Assembly: GCF_000204055.1 (NCBI RefSeq)
Contig: NW_006768796.1
Location: 62,001 to 126,000, forward strand
Direction of reading: 5' to 3'
Length of the DNA stretch: 64,000 nucleotides
DNA from: Melampsora larici-populina 98AG31
Lineage: Eukaryota; Basidiomycota; Pucciniomycetes; Pucciniales; Melampsoraceae
The position numbers and the translations under genes are program-made. Below are positions 46,332 to 56,574 of this stretch, in pieces (position 1 is the stretch's first letter; each line of letters starts with the position of its first letter). Under the pieces are notes generated by a model that saw only the letters and a program-made list of their open reading frames with translations, made no database searches and was not told where the DNA came from.

Positions 46332-47501
46332 TTACACCCTAGGAGTCTTAAACATTATGCGACGTAAGAGAGATTTCGTCTTCTTGAGATCTTTACGAGA
46401 AAATTTTCTCAGATAAATCCGATATGCGTCTGACGCCCAGCGGCCGCTACTCTTTACAACATCCCTAGAAGCTCCAAGATTCCATCTAAGGGAGGCACCT
46501 CCTATACGAAAGGAGTGTCCATGTAATAGTTGTTTCGATTTAGGTCTCCTCGCATTCCGAATTCCTCTAAACCTCTTAATCACGGCTGTCTTGTTTAGTT
46601 TAGCTTTCTTCCCGTTCGACTCAATGCTGAAAACAAAGTCCGTGGGCTTGCAAGGACAAAAGTTATAGAGGGACTTCAGCGCTCCAACAGGATCTAGACA
46701 AGAGTTTTGTCTCTCCAAATGAATTTGCTGGATCTCCCCCGGTTGAGCGGTCTTGGCGCCATGCAAATTGATGACGACGTCCGAACCGTCAGCCGCCCAT
46801 TCTAGATCTTGCCAGCGAGGTACAGATTTCTGAGAGTCGTCGGAGATCAATTCCCCGAGTCGGGCCGTCCCCCAAAAGGCACAAAGTGCTACTGCAAGGA
46901 GTGCAAGACCTTCTTCTCCTTTGTTCGAGAGGTCATCGTGTAGGATTAGAAGGTCGGAGACAAGGACCGGTGGACGCTTTTTGTCGAGATTTTTGTACTC
47001 TGCCTCCAATTTTCTAGTCGCGCGTAGGAGTGCTTTGATATGAGACTCCATCTCGACCGGGAAATAGGATCCATGAAAAATATGCCAAGCTTTGATGCCG
47101 GCCAGATAAGACTTGAGAGTAGGGGATTTAACGGATTCGTCGTCAGCTATCCATTGATCGTCTTTGATGGAAGCCCAGACTATGAAATTTTTCAAGATTT
47201 TTGGGGGGATTGGGAGGAGTATGGAAGGGTGAAAGCCTGCTAATTTCGCAAATCTAAGAAGTTTTAATATGCCCGAGTTGTAAGACTTCAACGTTCCCGG
47301 TTCCCAAGCTCCTCTAAGTAAATGGAGCTGGACTGGGTTTTCTTCGACAAAATCATTTCCACATGCATCTGAGCAAAAAGCCTTAAACCGAAGCCTTCGC
47401 GAGGACGGATCTGACGAAGGAGGAGATATCATATTCATGAGGCTGGAGTAACCGGCTACTCGGTATTCGCTTCCCATCGCTCTATAGACATTGTCGCTCA
47501 T
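46332..47501 (-). CDS. Tyrosine recombinase of the DIRS-like element, 389 residues
   Basis: Cuts and rejoins DNA to integrate the circular element. The N-terminal core-binding part includes GTLKSYNSGILKLLRFAKLAG and SPTLKSYLAGIKAWHIFHG. The catalytic part shows the first arginine in CAFWGTARLGEL, the H-x-x-R box as HGHSFRIGGAS, and GRWASDAYRIYLR with the likely tyrosine nucleophile. Uninterrupted, with all key residues in place, so possibly functional. Its ATG overlaps the RNase H stop by ATGA (47498-47501), suggesting coupled re-initiation of translation. Confidence 0.85.
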   Translation of the reverse strand: MSDNVYRAMGSEYRVAGYSSLMNMISPPSSDPSSRRLRFKAFCSDACGNDFVEENPVQLHLLRGAWEPGTLKSYNSGILKLLRFAKLAGFHPSILLPIPPKILKNFIVWASIKDDQWIADDESVKSPTLKSYLAGIKAWHIFHGSYFPVEMESHIKALLRATRKLEAEYKNLDKKRPPVLVSDLLILHDDLSNKGEEGLALLAVALCAFWGTARLGELISDDSQKSVPRWQDLEWAADGSDVVINLHGAKTAQPGEIQQIHLERQNSCLDPVGALKSLYNFCPCKPTDFVFSIESNGKKAKLNKTAVIKRFRGIRNARRPKSKQLLHGHSFRIGGASLRWNLGASRDVVKSSGRWASDAYRIYLRKFSRKDLKKTKSLLRRIMFKTPRV

Positions 47502-49282
47502 AGTACTGATGGGATTGGAGGTGCTGAGATTTGGGTGAGGAAAGGAATTAAATCTTGTGGAATTGTGATTATAACTTCGTGAGTCTCAAAAAGAGATCCA
47601 AATATACCCCTTGACAAATCATCCGCTAGGTTACCCTTTGAAGTCACCCTCTCCGCTGTGATGTCACAGGAAAGAAGGGTCAGAAGCTTCTGGATGTGCT
47701 TCCACTCGGTGTTGACCGAGTCATCCTTCGATTTCCTTTTCTTCACTGCTGCCTGAGAAGTTGTATTGTCCGTTAGAACTATGAAACGTTTTCCTAGAAA
47801 AATCATTAGAAGAAATCAGGAACTGTCGAAGGACTCTCTTCTTTTTTTTTTTTTTTTTCTATGTGAGAAAAAGGAGGACCTGCCTGCTACACGTTTGACT
47901 TTCGATAGGACAAGAAGACCTAGGCGGATGGTTACCGTTTCCGCCCAAGCAATTGGTCTCTTGCTTTCAGTTAGGCCTAGAGACCTCCAGTTATCTACGA
48001 GCTTGAAAGCTGCCCAATGCTCCCCTATCAGGACTCCGATCCCCAAATTGGAAGCATCTCCAACCCAAGCCACATCGGTTGCCTTTTTGGAAGGTACCAG
48101 GGGTCTCGAGTCAAAAGAGCTAAGGCACGTTGTCCATTCTAACAGATCCGCTCGAACGTAATGAGGAACGAGTCTAAGTGCAGATTTATTGACCCAACTT
48201 TTCATCCATTTGTAGAAGGACCTAGTGTAGCACTTCATGTGTGGCACTATGTATGTTGTGTGGATTAGTCGTCCAACGAAACTTTCCACCGTTTTGAACG
48301 ACCACTTCTCGCCTATCTTCAGAAAGTCAATGATCTGTTGACACCTTTCTTTCAACTTATCCTCAGGTAACCGTACCGTGTGGTCTGATCCATTCCAGAT
48401 AAAGCCAACATATTTCTGTTCTGTTGCGAAATCGAAATTTTTCACCGGATTTGTAGATACCCCTAGGCTGTTGCTCAAAGTCGTGACATCATCCAGGGAT
48501 ATCTTGTCGCCTGGGCGCCGGAAGAGTAGATTGTCATCTACCCAGCGAAATATCTTCCAGATCTTCAAAAGTCTTTCTATGATGATTTTCCAAACGTGTG
48601 CGGGAGCGCCAAACACTCCGCAGCTTGCAACTCCCCCGAAACCAACTGCCAGATCCATCCAAATGCGGCCCCTGAAGTCTTTGATGCACAAGAACCTGCG
48701 TTGGCAGGGATGTACCGGAAGTTTCCTATATGCTTTCCTCCAATCAAAGATAGCCAATTCCCAATCCCCAGGATTCTCACACAAGAACTCCGCCACGGCA
48801 TCGAAATCGTCCCAGAAGGTATCAAAGTTTCTTTTGTCGACGAAAGAATTGACTGATGGAATGAGCTGATTGTTTTTGGGGTACGAGAGGTCATTGATGA
48901 GACGCAGACTGCCGTCTCCGTTGACCGCGCTGCCCATGGGATTCGATCGAAAGAATCCATAGTGACTGTGGACCTCTTTGTGGGTGAATGGTCCTGCCAA
49001 TCTACCAGACGAGGCTTCGCTGTTGATGGTGCGCTCTATCTCTGATCTGGCGTCCAGTGCTGATAGATGATTATCTGGAGTATACCAGCGGTGACCATCG
49101 AGTTCGTGTTGAGTTATTCCGAGGCAGAAACCTTCCGAAAAACCTTTTGTGATGTACGGAATGTCCCGAGTCAGACCAACCTCGGTCATGAGTTCTGCCC
49201 AACGATAAATGTTCATTCTACACGACACCGGTTGAGGCCAAGGATTGGGAACATCGAATGTATGGATGGTCCTATCCCTCAT
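47498..49282 (-). CDS. Reverse transcriptase-RNase H of the DIRS-like element, about 561 residues
   Basis: RT landmarks are RLINDLSYPKNNQLIP, the first Asp in IFDWRKAYRKLPVHP, GFGGVASCGVFGAPAH and the second Asp pair in FRWVDDNLLF, which has Trp-Val where many elements have Tyr. RNase H landmarks are WVGDAS, WAE, LTDNTTSQ and NLADDLSRG. The open frame breaks between WAE and LTDN at an A18 tract (minus strand, about 47842-47861). A 99-bp intron (47794-47892, GTGTAG donor, CTAAT branch, TTTTTCTAG acceptor) restores one frame: exons 49282-47893 and 47793-47498. The acceptor is convincing; the donor is the best of several options. An insertion or frameshift is the alternative. Confidence 0.75.
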
Positions 49283-49473
49283 TCAAACTTAAACAAAACA
49301 TTGCACCGTTCATCGCATACAAATTGTAACTCACTCAATGGAATAGCTTTATTCGAAAGGATCCACTTGACTCGGGACTAACCTCGTAGCCTTTGATTTG
49401 TTTGACTTGGAAGTGGAACCCATGAGATTCTTGAGTCTAGAAGCTTCATTGCTCTGATATTCAAGTCAGATCT

Positions 49474-49920
49474 TTGTCAGTGAAAGCTACGCCCAAGCCC
49501 CAACGAGTCGGTCAGTTCTACTGTCGGCAGTACGCGCTCGAGCAGAACAGCCAAGTGGTGTACCTCAATTACGAGCAGGCTGTTGAGTTCCGTCAAACGG
49601 CTTCTGAAGTACATGTGCAAGGGCAAAATGATGAGATTACTGCTAAAGGTGAACCTCCGATAACGTTCGAGAAGTGCATGGCGATGAAGAAAGGTGATCG
49701 ACCTCAGGCTGGCAGAGAAAGTATGGCAGATTTCTTTTTTTTGGCGTTTTGGAAAAACTGTTGGTATCAACCTTTCAAGCAGAAAAGGGCTTTCAAGGTA
49801 AAACATTCATTCAATACCATTTTACATATAGCATTCCAAGCTGCTCGCATAAAGTCTAAACACACTGGACAAAGATTTGGGAAGTCTTTGTTGAATTCAA
49901 TCAACGTGGTGAACTTATGA
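49474..49920 (+). CDS. Unassigned reading frame beside the DIRS-like element
   Basis: A 148-codon frame whose first codon is TTG; it reads SVKATPKPQRVGQFYCRQYALEQN... without a known motif. An AG-ended acceptor-like sequence (TTTGTCAG) lies at its start, so it could be a downstream exon of a gene interrupted by the retrotransposon. Polar, ordinary composition up to about residue 85; the tail looks random. Weak evidence. Confidence 0.25.
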   Translation: MSVKATPKPQRVGQFYCRQYALEQNSQVVYLNYEQAVEFRQTASEVHVQGQNDEITAKGEPPITFEKCMAMKKGDRPQAGRESMADFFFLAFWKNCWYQPFKQKRAFKVKHSFNTILHIAFQAARIKSKHTGQRFGKSLLNSINVVNL

Positions 49921-51490
49921 ATATCTTAATGAAACTTTTGAATTTGTTTGCTTGACTGAATGTTATTTTAAATGGAAATCGAATGACATATCTCCGAATC
50001 GATGAGAAATGATTTTATGATCCCGGTCGTAATTGTTGGCCTTTTGATCTTTGAAAACAATCATTCTTAATGGATCAACCACAAAACACAAGAAGTATGA
50101 TATACAAGGAGTAAGATTTCATAGGATTTTTTATCAAGGCGCTAATAATCACAATCTGAAGACATGAACTTTTCAGTATCAAGGCAGAGGTCAAGAATAG
50201 CACAACTGGGTATAGAGGACAAGTGAGGTGGTCAAGGTTGTTGTGGCCAGTATCCATTGACTCAGGCTTGGCCGCTTGATGGTACACAAGACAGGGAACT
50301 GATGTATCAGACACAGAAGCCCTGGTCTGAAGTCTACAGAAACACGGTAAGATGAACTAGAAGGTATCAAAACGGTTTACTTTGAGGGAAAACAAAACTC
50401 ACTCACTCTAATCAACTTGGCCATTGATTGTCAAAGCAGCGTCGTATAGTGGCTTTCATATTAGCTTCTTGACAATATCTCTCCAATGAAACTAACTCAT
50501 CCTCAATCAGTTGAGAATGAATACTAGGCATAGGCATACATAAAGCTATTATTAATATTCTTAAATCCGGATTCACCCCCCCGGATTCTCAGAACCCTGT
50601 CACAACAACAGTGTTTCAGCAATTTGGGTGGGTGAGGACCGGGATCTCTCCGCTTCCCACTTACAACTCACCTAAGTGTAGCCATGGGTAGCATTGAACG
50701 ATGCCGAAACATTTCTCCTTCTTGCCCCCTCTATTTATACCATCCAGATTTCCATAATGTCGACTTTTACTTTTTCAAAAGCTTCCTTCGATCTGCATTT
50801 TGTCCTGCGCTTCTTGCGCTTACCTCGACCTTTCTCCAGCATTCTATATCATAAGCTCTGCTTGAATTTAAGCAAAAAGTCATCTTTCCATCCAAAAGCA
50901 ATGAATGCTTTTCAAAAAAGCATTTTATCGTCATTCCCCCGGCAGCTTCTAAGCGCATTGTTTGCTTTTGATTGTGTAATGCATCCAAAGCAACTCGATT
51001 AGTAATATCTGCTTTTCTACAACATCAATGTACCCACCTCTCAGCTTCACCGATTCTCGGACAAAGACAATGACCACAATACCCAACCGATTGCAATCTA
51101 CGTCTGATCAATCAAAAAAAACTATCACAAGATCATTCTTAGTCAATTGTGTCAAGAACCGCTGCCACAATCATACTAGCCCACATAACCCTTTGATCAC
51201 CACAAACAACACCATCACATGAGCTCAAACCCACCCCAACTAATTGTAGTATAATAGACCCTTCAGCCTCAATCTTAGGTTTATCAAGCTCACTTCCACC
51301 TACTTCTGCTACGCCATCAATGCAAACAACAACCCCTCCTCATCCAAATTTGATTCAACCATGAAGCAGAAAAGTATTGGAGGGAAGTATGGGAACTTCT
51401 TTAAGAAAAGATATCCATTCATCTGGATTCGCTGGAGCACTTACACTCGAGCATAATAAATCTAATATTTTTTGAAAAAAAAAATACAAA
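49921..51490. other. Intergenic
   Basis: No gene supported. Contains a short C-rich tract (50575-50585) and pyrimidine-rich DNA; frames at 50694-51222 show no motif. Confidence 0.45.
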
Positions 51491-52118
51491 ATGTCGAACC
51501 TTAGGTGAGTTTAGTTCAATCTCGCGAAGTCACTCTCTCTTTTTGTATTGAATTATCCAATTAATATCTGCCTTTTTCATTTTATTTGGATTTGAAATAT
51601 CAGATCAATGAATTGGCAAGTCAGTTAGATCGAGTCAAAACAAAACATTATCAAATCATCAGTTTATCAATAAGGCCGTTGACGGAGTCGATCAAGATGA
51701 AGCAGATATTTGTTTTTTGTTTTAACTGATCCTGCTCAAGCATGTTTAATTGATCGACATAAAGAAATTGGCACCGTGAGTCAGGAAATCAACGATCATT
51801 CTTTAAATTATTCTCGATCAACAATGAAAACAACACAGAGATCATCAACTTGATCATGATGAAAGCGTTAAGGCTCAAGCTCAAAAACTTTCAGCTGTTA
51901 GACCTCGATAAATCAAGTTAGTTTATTTGAAAAAATCCCTTGATTGAAGATTCAAATATCTGATTGATCGATTTTGATTGATCAATTGATTGATTTTTTT
52001 ACAGAAAGAATTATCAAGAGTTGATACTTTGATTGATTTGACTATAACACTTCCAGCAGTAGAAAAAGTCAATTCAAAGAGAAGTAGAAGAACAAGAACA
52101 ATAAAATCAAAATTCTGA
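51491..52118 (+). pseudogene. Decayed gene of unknown family
   Basis: Coding-like pieces in shifting frames. ATG TCG AAC CTT is followed by a GTGAGT donor (51515), and a TATCAG acceptor leads to INELASQLDRVKTKHYQII. A different frame then reads KAVDGVDQDEADI, another DPAQACLIDRHKEIGTVSQEINDHS, then QLSAVRPR. After a further intron-like gap comes KELSRVDTLIDLTITLPAVEKVNSKRSRRT. The order of helical, charged segments with GT-AG traces suggests a once-real gene. Stops and frame changes (for example TGA and TAA around 51725-51730) break it. I do not recognise the family. Confidence 0.5.
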
Positions 52119-52439
52119 AATCAAAACTAAACATGCTTTAAGAGGTAGACAAGTTGGAGTAGCTCCTACTGAAAGCACACGATGAAAATGAAGTAAATTG
52201 GGATGGGTGGTCGTAGCCTTAGTGGAGGAAGGTTTCGGAGAAGAAGTGAGTCTAGAAATCAAAATGTAAGGTAAAGTATCAGTCACTTCTAACTGTTTGT
52301 CCAAAAGCTAATCAATTTTTGCTTCTTTTGGTTTGAAGATAAAAGGGAGATGGAGTAGGATTACAACATCAGGATTACAATATTGTCACAAGATTCATAG
52401 TAATCCATGAAACCATGTTTGATTAGGGGATCAAATCTC

Positions 52440-53322
52440 TCTAATACAATCTCAAAACAACTCTTGAATTTGAGGTATGAGAAGCAAAGTAATCTATGTG
52501 TATGATTCAATGTAAGCAGCAAAGTGGCTTTCCTTAGGATACCCAATTTGATTAATCCTCATATCTGCACTCTCAGAGTGAGCTTATAATCAAAAATTGT
52601 AATAGAATTCATCAATTGTTTATTGCTTTTTGGGTTCATATTGATATCATTATGGATTTCAATCAAGATTTGATTGATCAATTGATTGAGTTGAGTAAGA
52701 AGCATAATTTCTTAATTTTTGAGTATCATACATTTGCAGATATTGGTAAGTGAAGTACCTTTTTCCTTCAACTTCAGATAGTTCCTTTGCTTGACTTTTA
52801 TTCTGACTGCTCAATGGATTTTGAATTTTTGATTTCAATACACAGATAGGAACTTCCTTCAAGCTTCAATATTTTTAAGGTGTTTATAGGATAGCCAATT
52901 TCTTATATCATCAATGCACACACAATACCAGGAGAGCCAGTCACCACAACTTTAGTCAAAGTAGGAATCCCCAAAGGTTGAACATCATTAACATCAGCCA
53001 AAATGCAACCTAAGGGTACCTTGACTAAAAATTGATATACAATGGAAAGAATTGAGATCACACAACAATATACTGAATTCGGGATAGGATCTACTTCTCA
53101 GAGAAGATTTGAATCCAATGAAGAAGAAGATCAGCTGGTTTTGTGTCCTGGTGTTGGACTAAATGTAATGGGTGATACGTTGGGCCAGCATTATAATCCT
53201 CATCATCAAGTTGTTTTGGAACATGGTTCAGATATGATTATTATGGGTTGTGGGATGTATATAAATGTTGTTGAAGATAACAAGGTTCTTAAACAGACAT
53301 CAAGGTATAAAGATGCAGGGTA
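52440..53322 (+). pseudogene. URA3: Decayed orotidine 5'-phosphate decarboxylase (URA3-like)
   Basis: OMP decarboxylase converts OMP to UMP, the last step of UMP synthesis. Family blocks appear in the correct order: LLNLRYEKQSNLCV (52461-52502, then TGA at 52503), [50 protein letters not shown] with a GTAAGT donor, INAHTIPGEPVTTTLVKVGIPKG followed by TGA (52979-52981), and RRFESNEEEDQLVLCPGVGL...VVLEHGSDMIIMGCGMY..SRYKDAG (53042-53322). The expected catalytic FEDRKFADIG is [10 protein letters not shown], so the first Asp and the catalytic Lys are lost; the phosphate-site GRG is GCG. In-frame stops confirm decay. A working copy is expected elsewhere. Confidence 0.82.
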
Positions 53323-54206
53323 GGTCCCATTATCTCTAATGGTATCCTTCTTTCAAGACATGCTGATATGTCACTCACGCATGGTTTTTCCATGGTCACT
53401 GCTCTTGAATAGTTTCCCACTTATGTAACATAAAATGAAGTATGAAGGTAAGTTTAGCCAGTAAACACCTTTAAAGAAGCTTGACATTTATGTGGTCCCC
53501 GGCTCTTCTAAGAAGGAAGACTAAATTTTTGTAAATACAAATACTTCATCATAAGATATATCTGTGATTAGTGAATTTTGAAATACATGATCAATTAGGT
53601 TTGGTTGTACAGGTCCTTATTCTTTCTCTTATTCTTTTGTTGTATTTCATCAATATGTTATGTGGAGTAGTGTACGTTAGATCAATCAAAACTGAAAAGG
53701 AGTTGCACAGGTTGAACATTTCAGAAGCCAATGTTAAGTTGTAGTATATATTCTTTAAGCTGACCTATTCTCAGTCAGCTTCAGCGGGCGGGCCCGCCTA
53801 TGCCCTAGTACTTATGATCTCCACGCGCTGACATTTACAACTGTCACAAAATACCTGTGATTTTCTTTTGGTTCTTGACGATTTTCAAAATCATTTTAGT
53901 ACATAAACAAACTGAAATACCATTGCAATTTGCACTATCACAAATACAAAGAACAAAAAAGGAATCAACAAAAAACGATCAACAAAAGCCTACAAAACCA
54001 AAAAAAAACCATATCAAATCGAAATCCCATGAGAAACCTCCCCCCTCTTGCCTCTTCTTCTTTCACACCTTTCCCATCTATTTAATCATACAAACCGAAA
54101 CAAAAAACCTTTCAATCAGATCAAAAGTTAAATAATTAGAGTTTCTAAGAAACCTAATCTTATAAATCAACCGAATCTTCTTTTGAAGAAAATCAAGTGA
54201 GTTCAT
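53323..54206. other. Intergenic
   Basis: AT-rich, with a short GC patch at 53782-53800. The frame at 53857-54135 is Lys/Pro/Phe low-complexity noise. Confidence 0.45.
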
Positions 54207-55850
54207 TTAAGAAAGTCTTTTAGCAATAAATTTAGCCAAAGTAGAACGTTGAATATTAGAAGTTCCTTCATAAATAGCACCCTATTCGAAAAAAAAACGT
54301 TGAAATCAATCAATTCATCATTCCAAGAGAGAAAGAGAAAGCAACCGAGAGATCCAAGAAAACCCAAACCAAACCACTTACGATTTTCGAATCTCTCCAA
54401 TACTTTTCAATTCCAGTTTCTCTAGTAAAGCCAACCCCACCACACCATTCAATAGCACTACCCGAAGCTCTTTGAGCGACTTCCGACGAAAACAATTTAG
54501 CCATCGCTGCCATCTCTGTGAACGGTTTGGATTCTTCTTTAAGTCTGGCTGCATTATACGTTAATAATCTAGCTGCTTCGATTTCGGTTTGGATATCGGC
54601 AAATTGAAATTGCATTCCTTGAAACCTTTATAAGAAAAGACACACACACAGGGGATGATGAAAATTAATTTTACAAATCAATGTATGGATTTGAGGGTAG
54701 AAGAATGGAAAAAAAAAACTTACTCTCCAATCGGTCGTCCAAATTGTTCTCTTTGATAAGTATAACTTACTGATTTATCAAATGCACCTTGAGCCAATCC
54801 AATCATTTGAGCGGCAATTCCAATTCTACCTTCATTTAAAATCTCAATAGCATATCTAAAAAAAAACGAAAAAAAAAAAACTTCAATCTCTATCCTCTAT
54901 AAAAAAAAATCAAATCTTTGAAGAAAAAAAAGAGACTCACTTATACCCTTTACCTTCTTCACCAATTAAATTTTCTTTAGGAACCACAACATTATCAAAA
55001 TTAAGAGTACAAGTAGAAGAAGCCTTGATACCTAATTTCTGTTCTTTCTTAGCTACCTGAACTCCCATTTCTTTTTCTACCAAAAAACAACAAATCCCTT
55101 TATACCCTTTCTGAGGATCTAAATTCGCAAAGACTACAAAGATTTCAGCTTCTTTTGAATTGGTAATCCACATCTTACTTCCATTCACAACATAATTTCC
55201 ATTCGAATCTTTGGTAACTTTTGTTTTTAATGCAAACGCATCTGATCCACTTGATGGTTCACTTAAACAAAAACATGCTACTTTAGATGTAGCTAGCTTT
55301 GGTAAATGTTTTTCTAATAGTTTGGGTGATCCATAGTTTCGAATCGTTGTGGAGGCAATCGTGTTATGTACATCACATATTAAAGAAACTGATGGATCTA
55401 CTTTGGCTAACTCTTCGATCACTAGGATTGCAGACATAAACGAAGCGCCTGATCCTCCAAAGTCTTCGGGGATCTCGATGCCCATAAACCCATTATCAAA
55501 CAAACCTTTAACAATTTCAGGATCCACTAGAAAAATAAACAAACAACATTAGTCAAAAGCTTGGGTGAAATAAACTTTAACAAGAATGGTAAACAAATCA
55601 CTCAACTTTCTTCTTTTTCATCCATCTCTCTTACTTTAGGACTAACAACCTCCTCAGCAAACTTACTAGCCAAATCCTTAAACATACTTTCATCTTCTGT
55701 AAAAGTATAAAGTGAAGTAGGTTTGCTTTGATTGAAATCAGATGAAGTTTTACAAAAGGATCGATGGATCGTAGGTTTGAATTGAATGATTTTTTGGTTG
55801 GTTGGTTTGATTGAGTGTTTGATAAGGTTTGATGAGATTGATTTTAACAT
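54207..55850 (-). CDS. Mitochondrial acyl-CoA dehydrogenase (short/branched-chain type), 426 residues
   Basis: FAD enzyme that introduces a double bond into short- or branched-chain acyl-CoA, feeding electrons to ETF. Five exons in phase: 55850-55607, 55526-54941, 54855-54724, 54625-54382, 54281-54207. The N-terminus is basic and Ser-rich with few acids ([16 protein letters not shown]), a mitochondrial presequence. Landmarks are [44 protein letters not shown] (FAD/substrate signature), [48 protein letters not shown] and [10 protein letters not shown]. The C-terminal [11 protein letters not shown] holds the catalytic Glu (about 407) in the position typical of SBCAD/SCAD. It ends IAKRLS, not a clear PTS1. 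Full length for the family. Confidence 0.92.
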
Positions 55851-55869
55851 TTTTTGGGTGAGTTGGATG

Positions 55870-55897
55870 GATTGGTTGGTTGGTTGGTTGGTTGGTG
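55870..55897. repeat. (TTGG)n microsatellite
   Basis: Consecutive GGTT/TTGG units just upstream of the acyl-CoA dehydrogenase start; a CATCAC trinucleotide-like run lies at about 55999-56026. Confidence 0.8.
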
Positions 55898-56574
55898 TGT
55901 AGTGGTTGGGTTTGGTTTCAGTATGAATGAACTCATCGATCGATGAACTGTTTCTGTCTCATCTAAATTACGTCAGCGTGTGTAAACCTATTCAAAGCCA
56001 TCATCACCATCACCATCACCATCACATAACATTTCATCCATCCATCCATCCAATTTGATCCCAGTGCTCTCTTCAATCAAGAAAACTTTTGAAAAAAATA
56101 ATCAGTCTTGATTTCTATTCCAAGACAACCACTAATCAATCAATCTACATCATTTTCTCATCCCAATGAAATCCTCATCCATCATTCCCAAATAAACATA
56201 ACTGTAACCATTCATCAAATGCAAAATATTAAACTATAAAACATATATATATCTCAAAACCCAGCAACAGACACTTTCATCTTCTCTTCTTAAATTTCTA
56301 AACCAAATCAAAAAACCATAAACCAACAGAAAAAACCACATATTTATTCTAATGATAAATGAGATGTATGTATGTATATATCAATACCTCTAAAGTAATG
56401 TATAAATCAAATCTAAAGAAAACAGACAAAACAGAAAAAAAGAAACGCAATACAAATTTTCTGAAAAAAGTGTCTCAAGAAAATAATAAAAAAGTAATAC
56501 AATCTATATTTAAATAGATCCATCAATATATATATATAAATCAAAGAAAAAAAGATAATGAATGATTTGATGAA
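55898..56574. other. Spacer between two minus-strand genes
   Basis: AT-rich spacer with TATA microsatellites near 56241-56253 and 56526-56540; the likely SPT2 3' end. No gene seen. Confidence 0.5.

Larger units (their letters stand above)
46332..49282 (-). mobile_element. DIRS-like tyrosine-recombinase retrotransposon (coding part)
   Basis: On the minus strand a reverse transcriptase, an RNase H and then a tyrosine recombinase occur in that order, the defining layout of DIRS/Ngaro-type retrotransposons. I could not identify terminal repeats, a gag frame or a methyltransferase, so only coding limits are given. No LTR-type integrase or protease is seen. The true borders probably lie within 46138-46331 and 49283-49473. 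Confidence 0.8.

Noticed and set aside
47766..48869. Plus-strand frames inside the DIRS-like element
   Set aside because: Antisense shadows of the reverse transcriptase; no motifs of their own.
53857..54135. 92-codon Lys/Pro-rich frame
   Set aside because: Low-complexity AT-rich sequence without motif.
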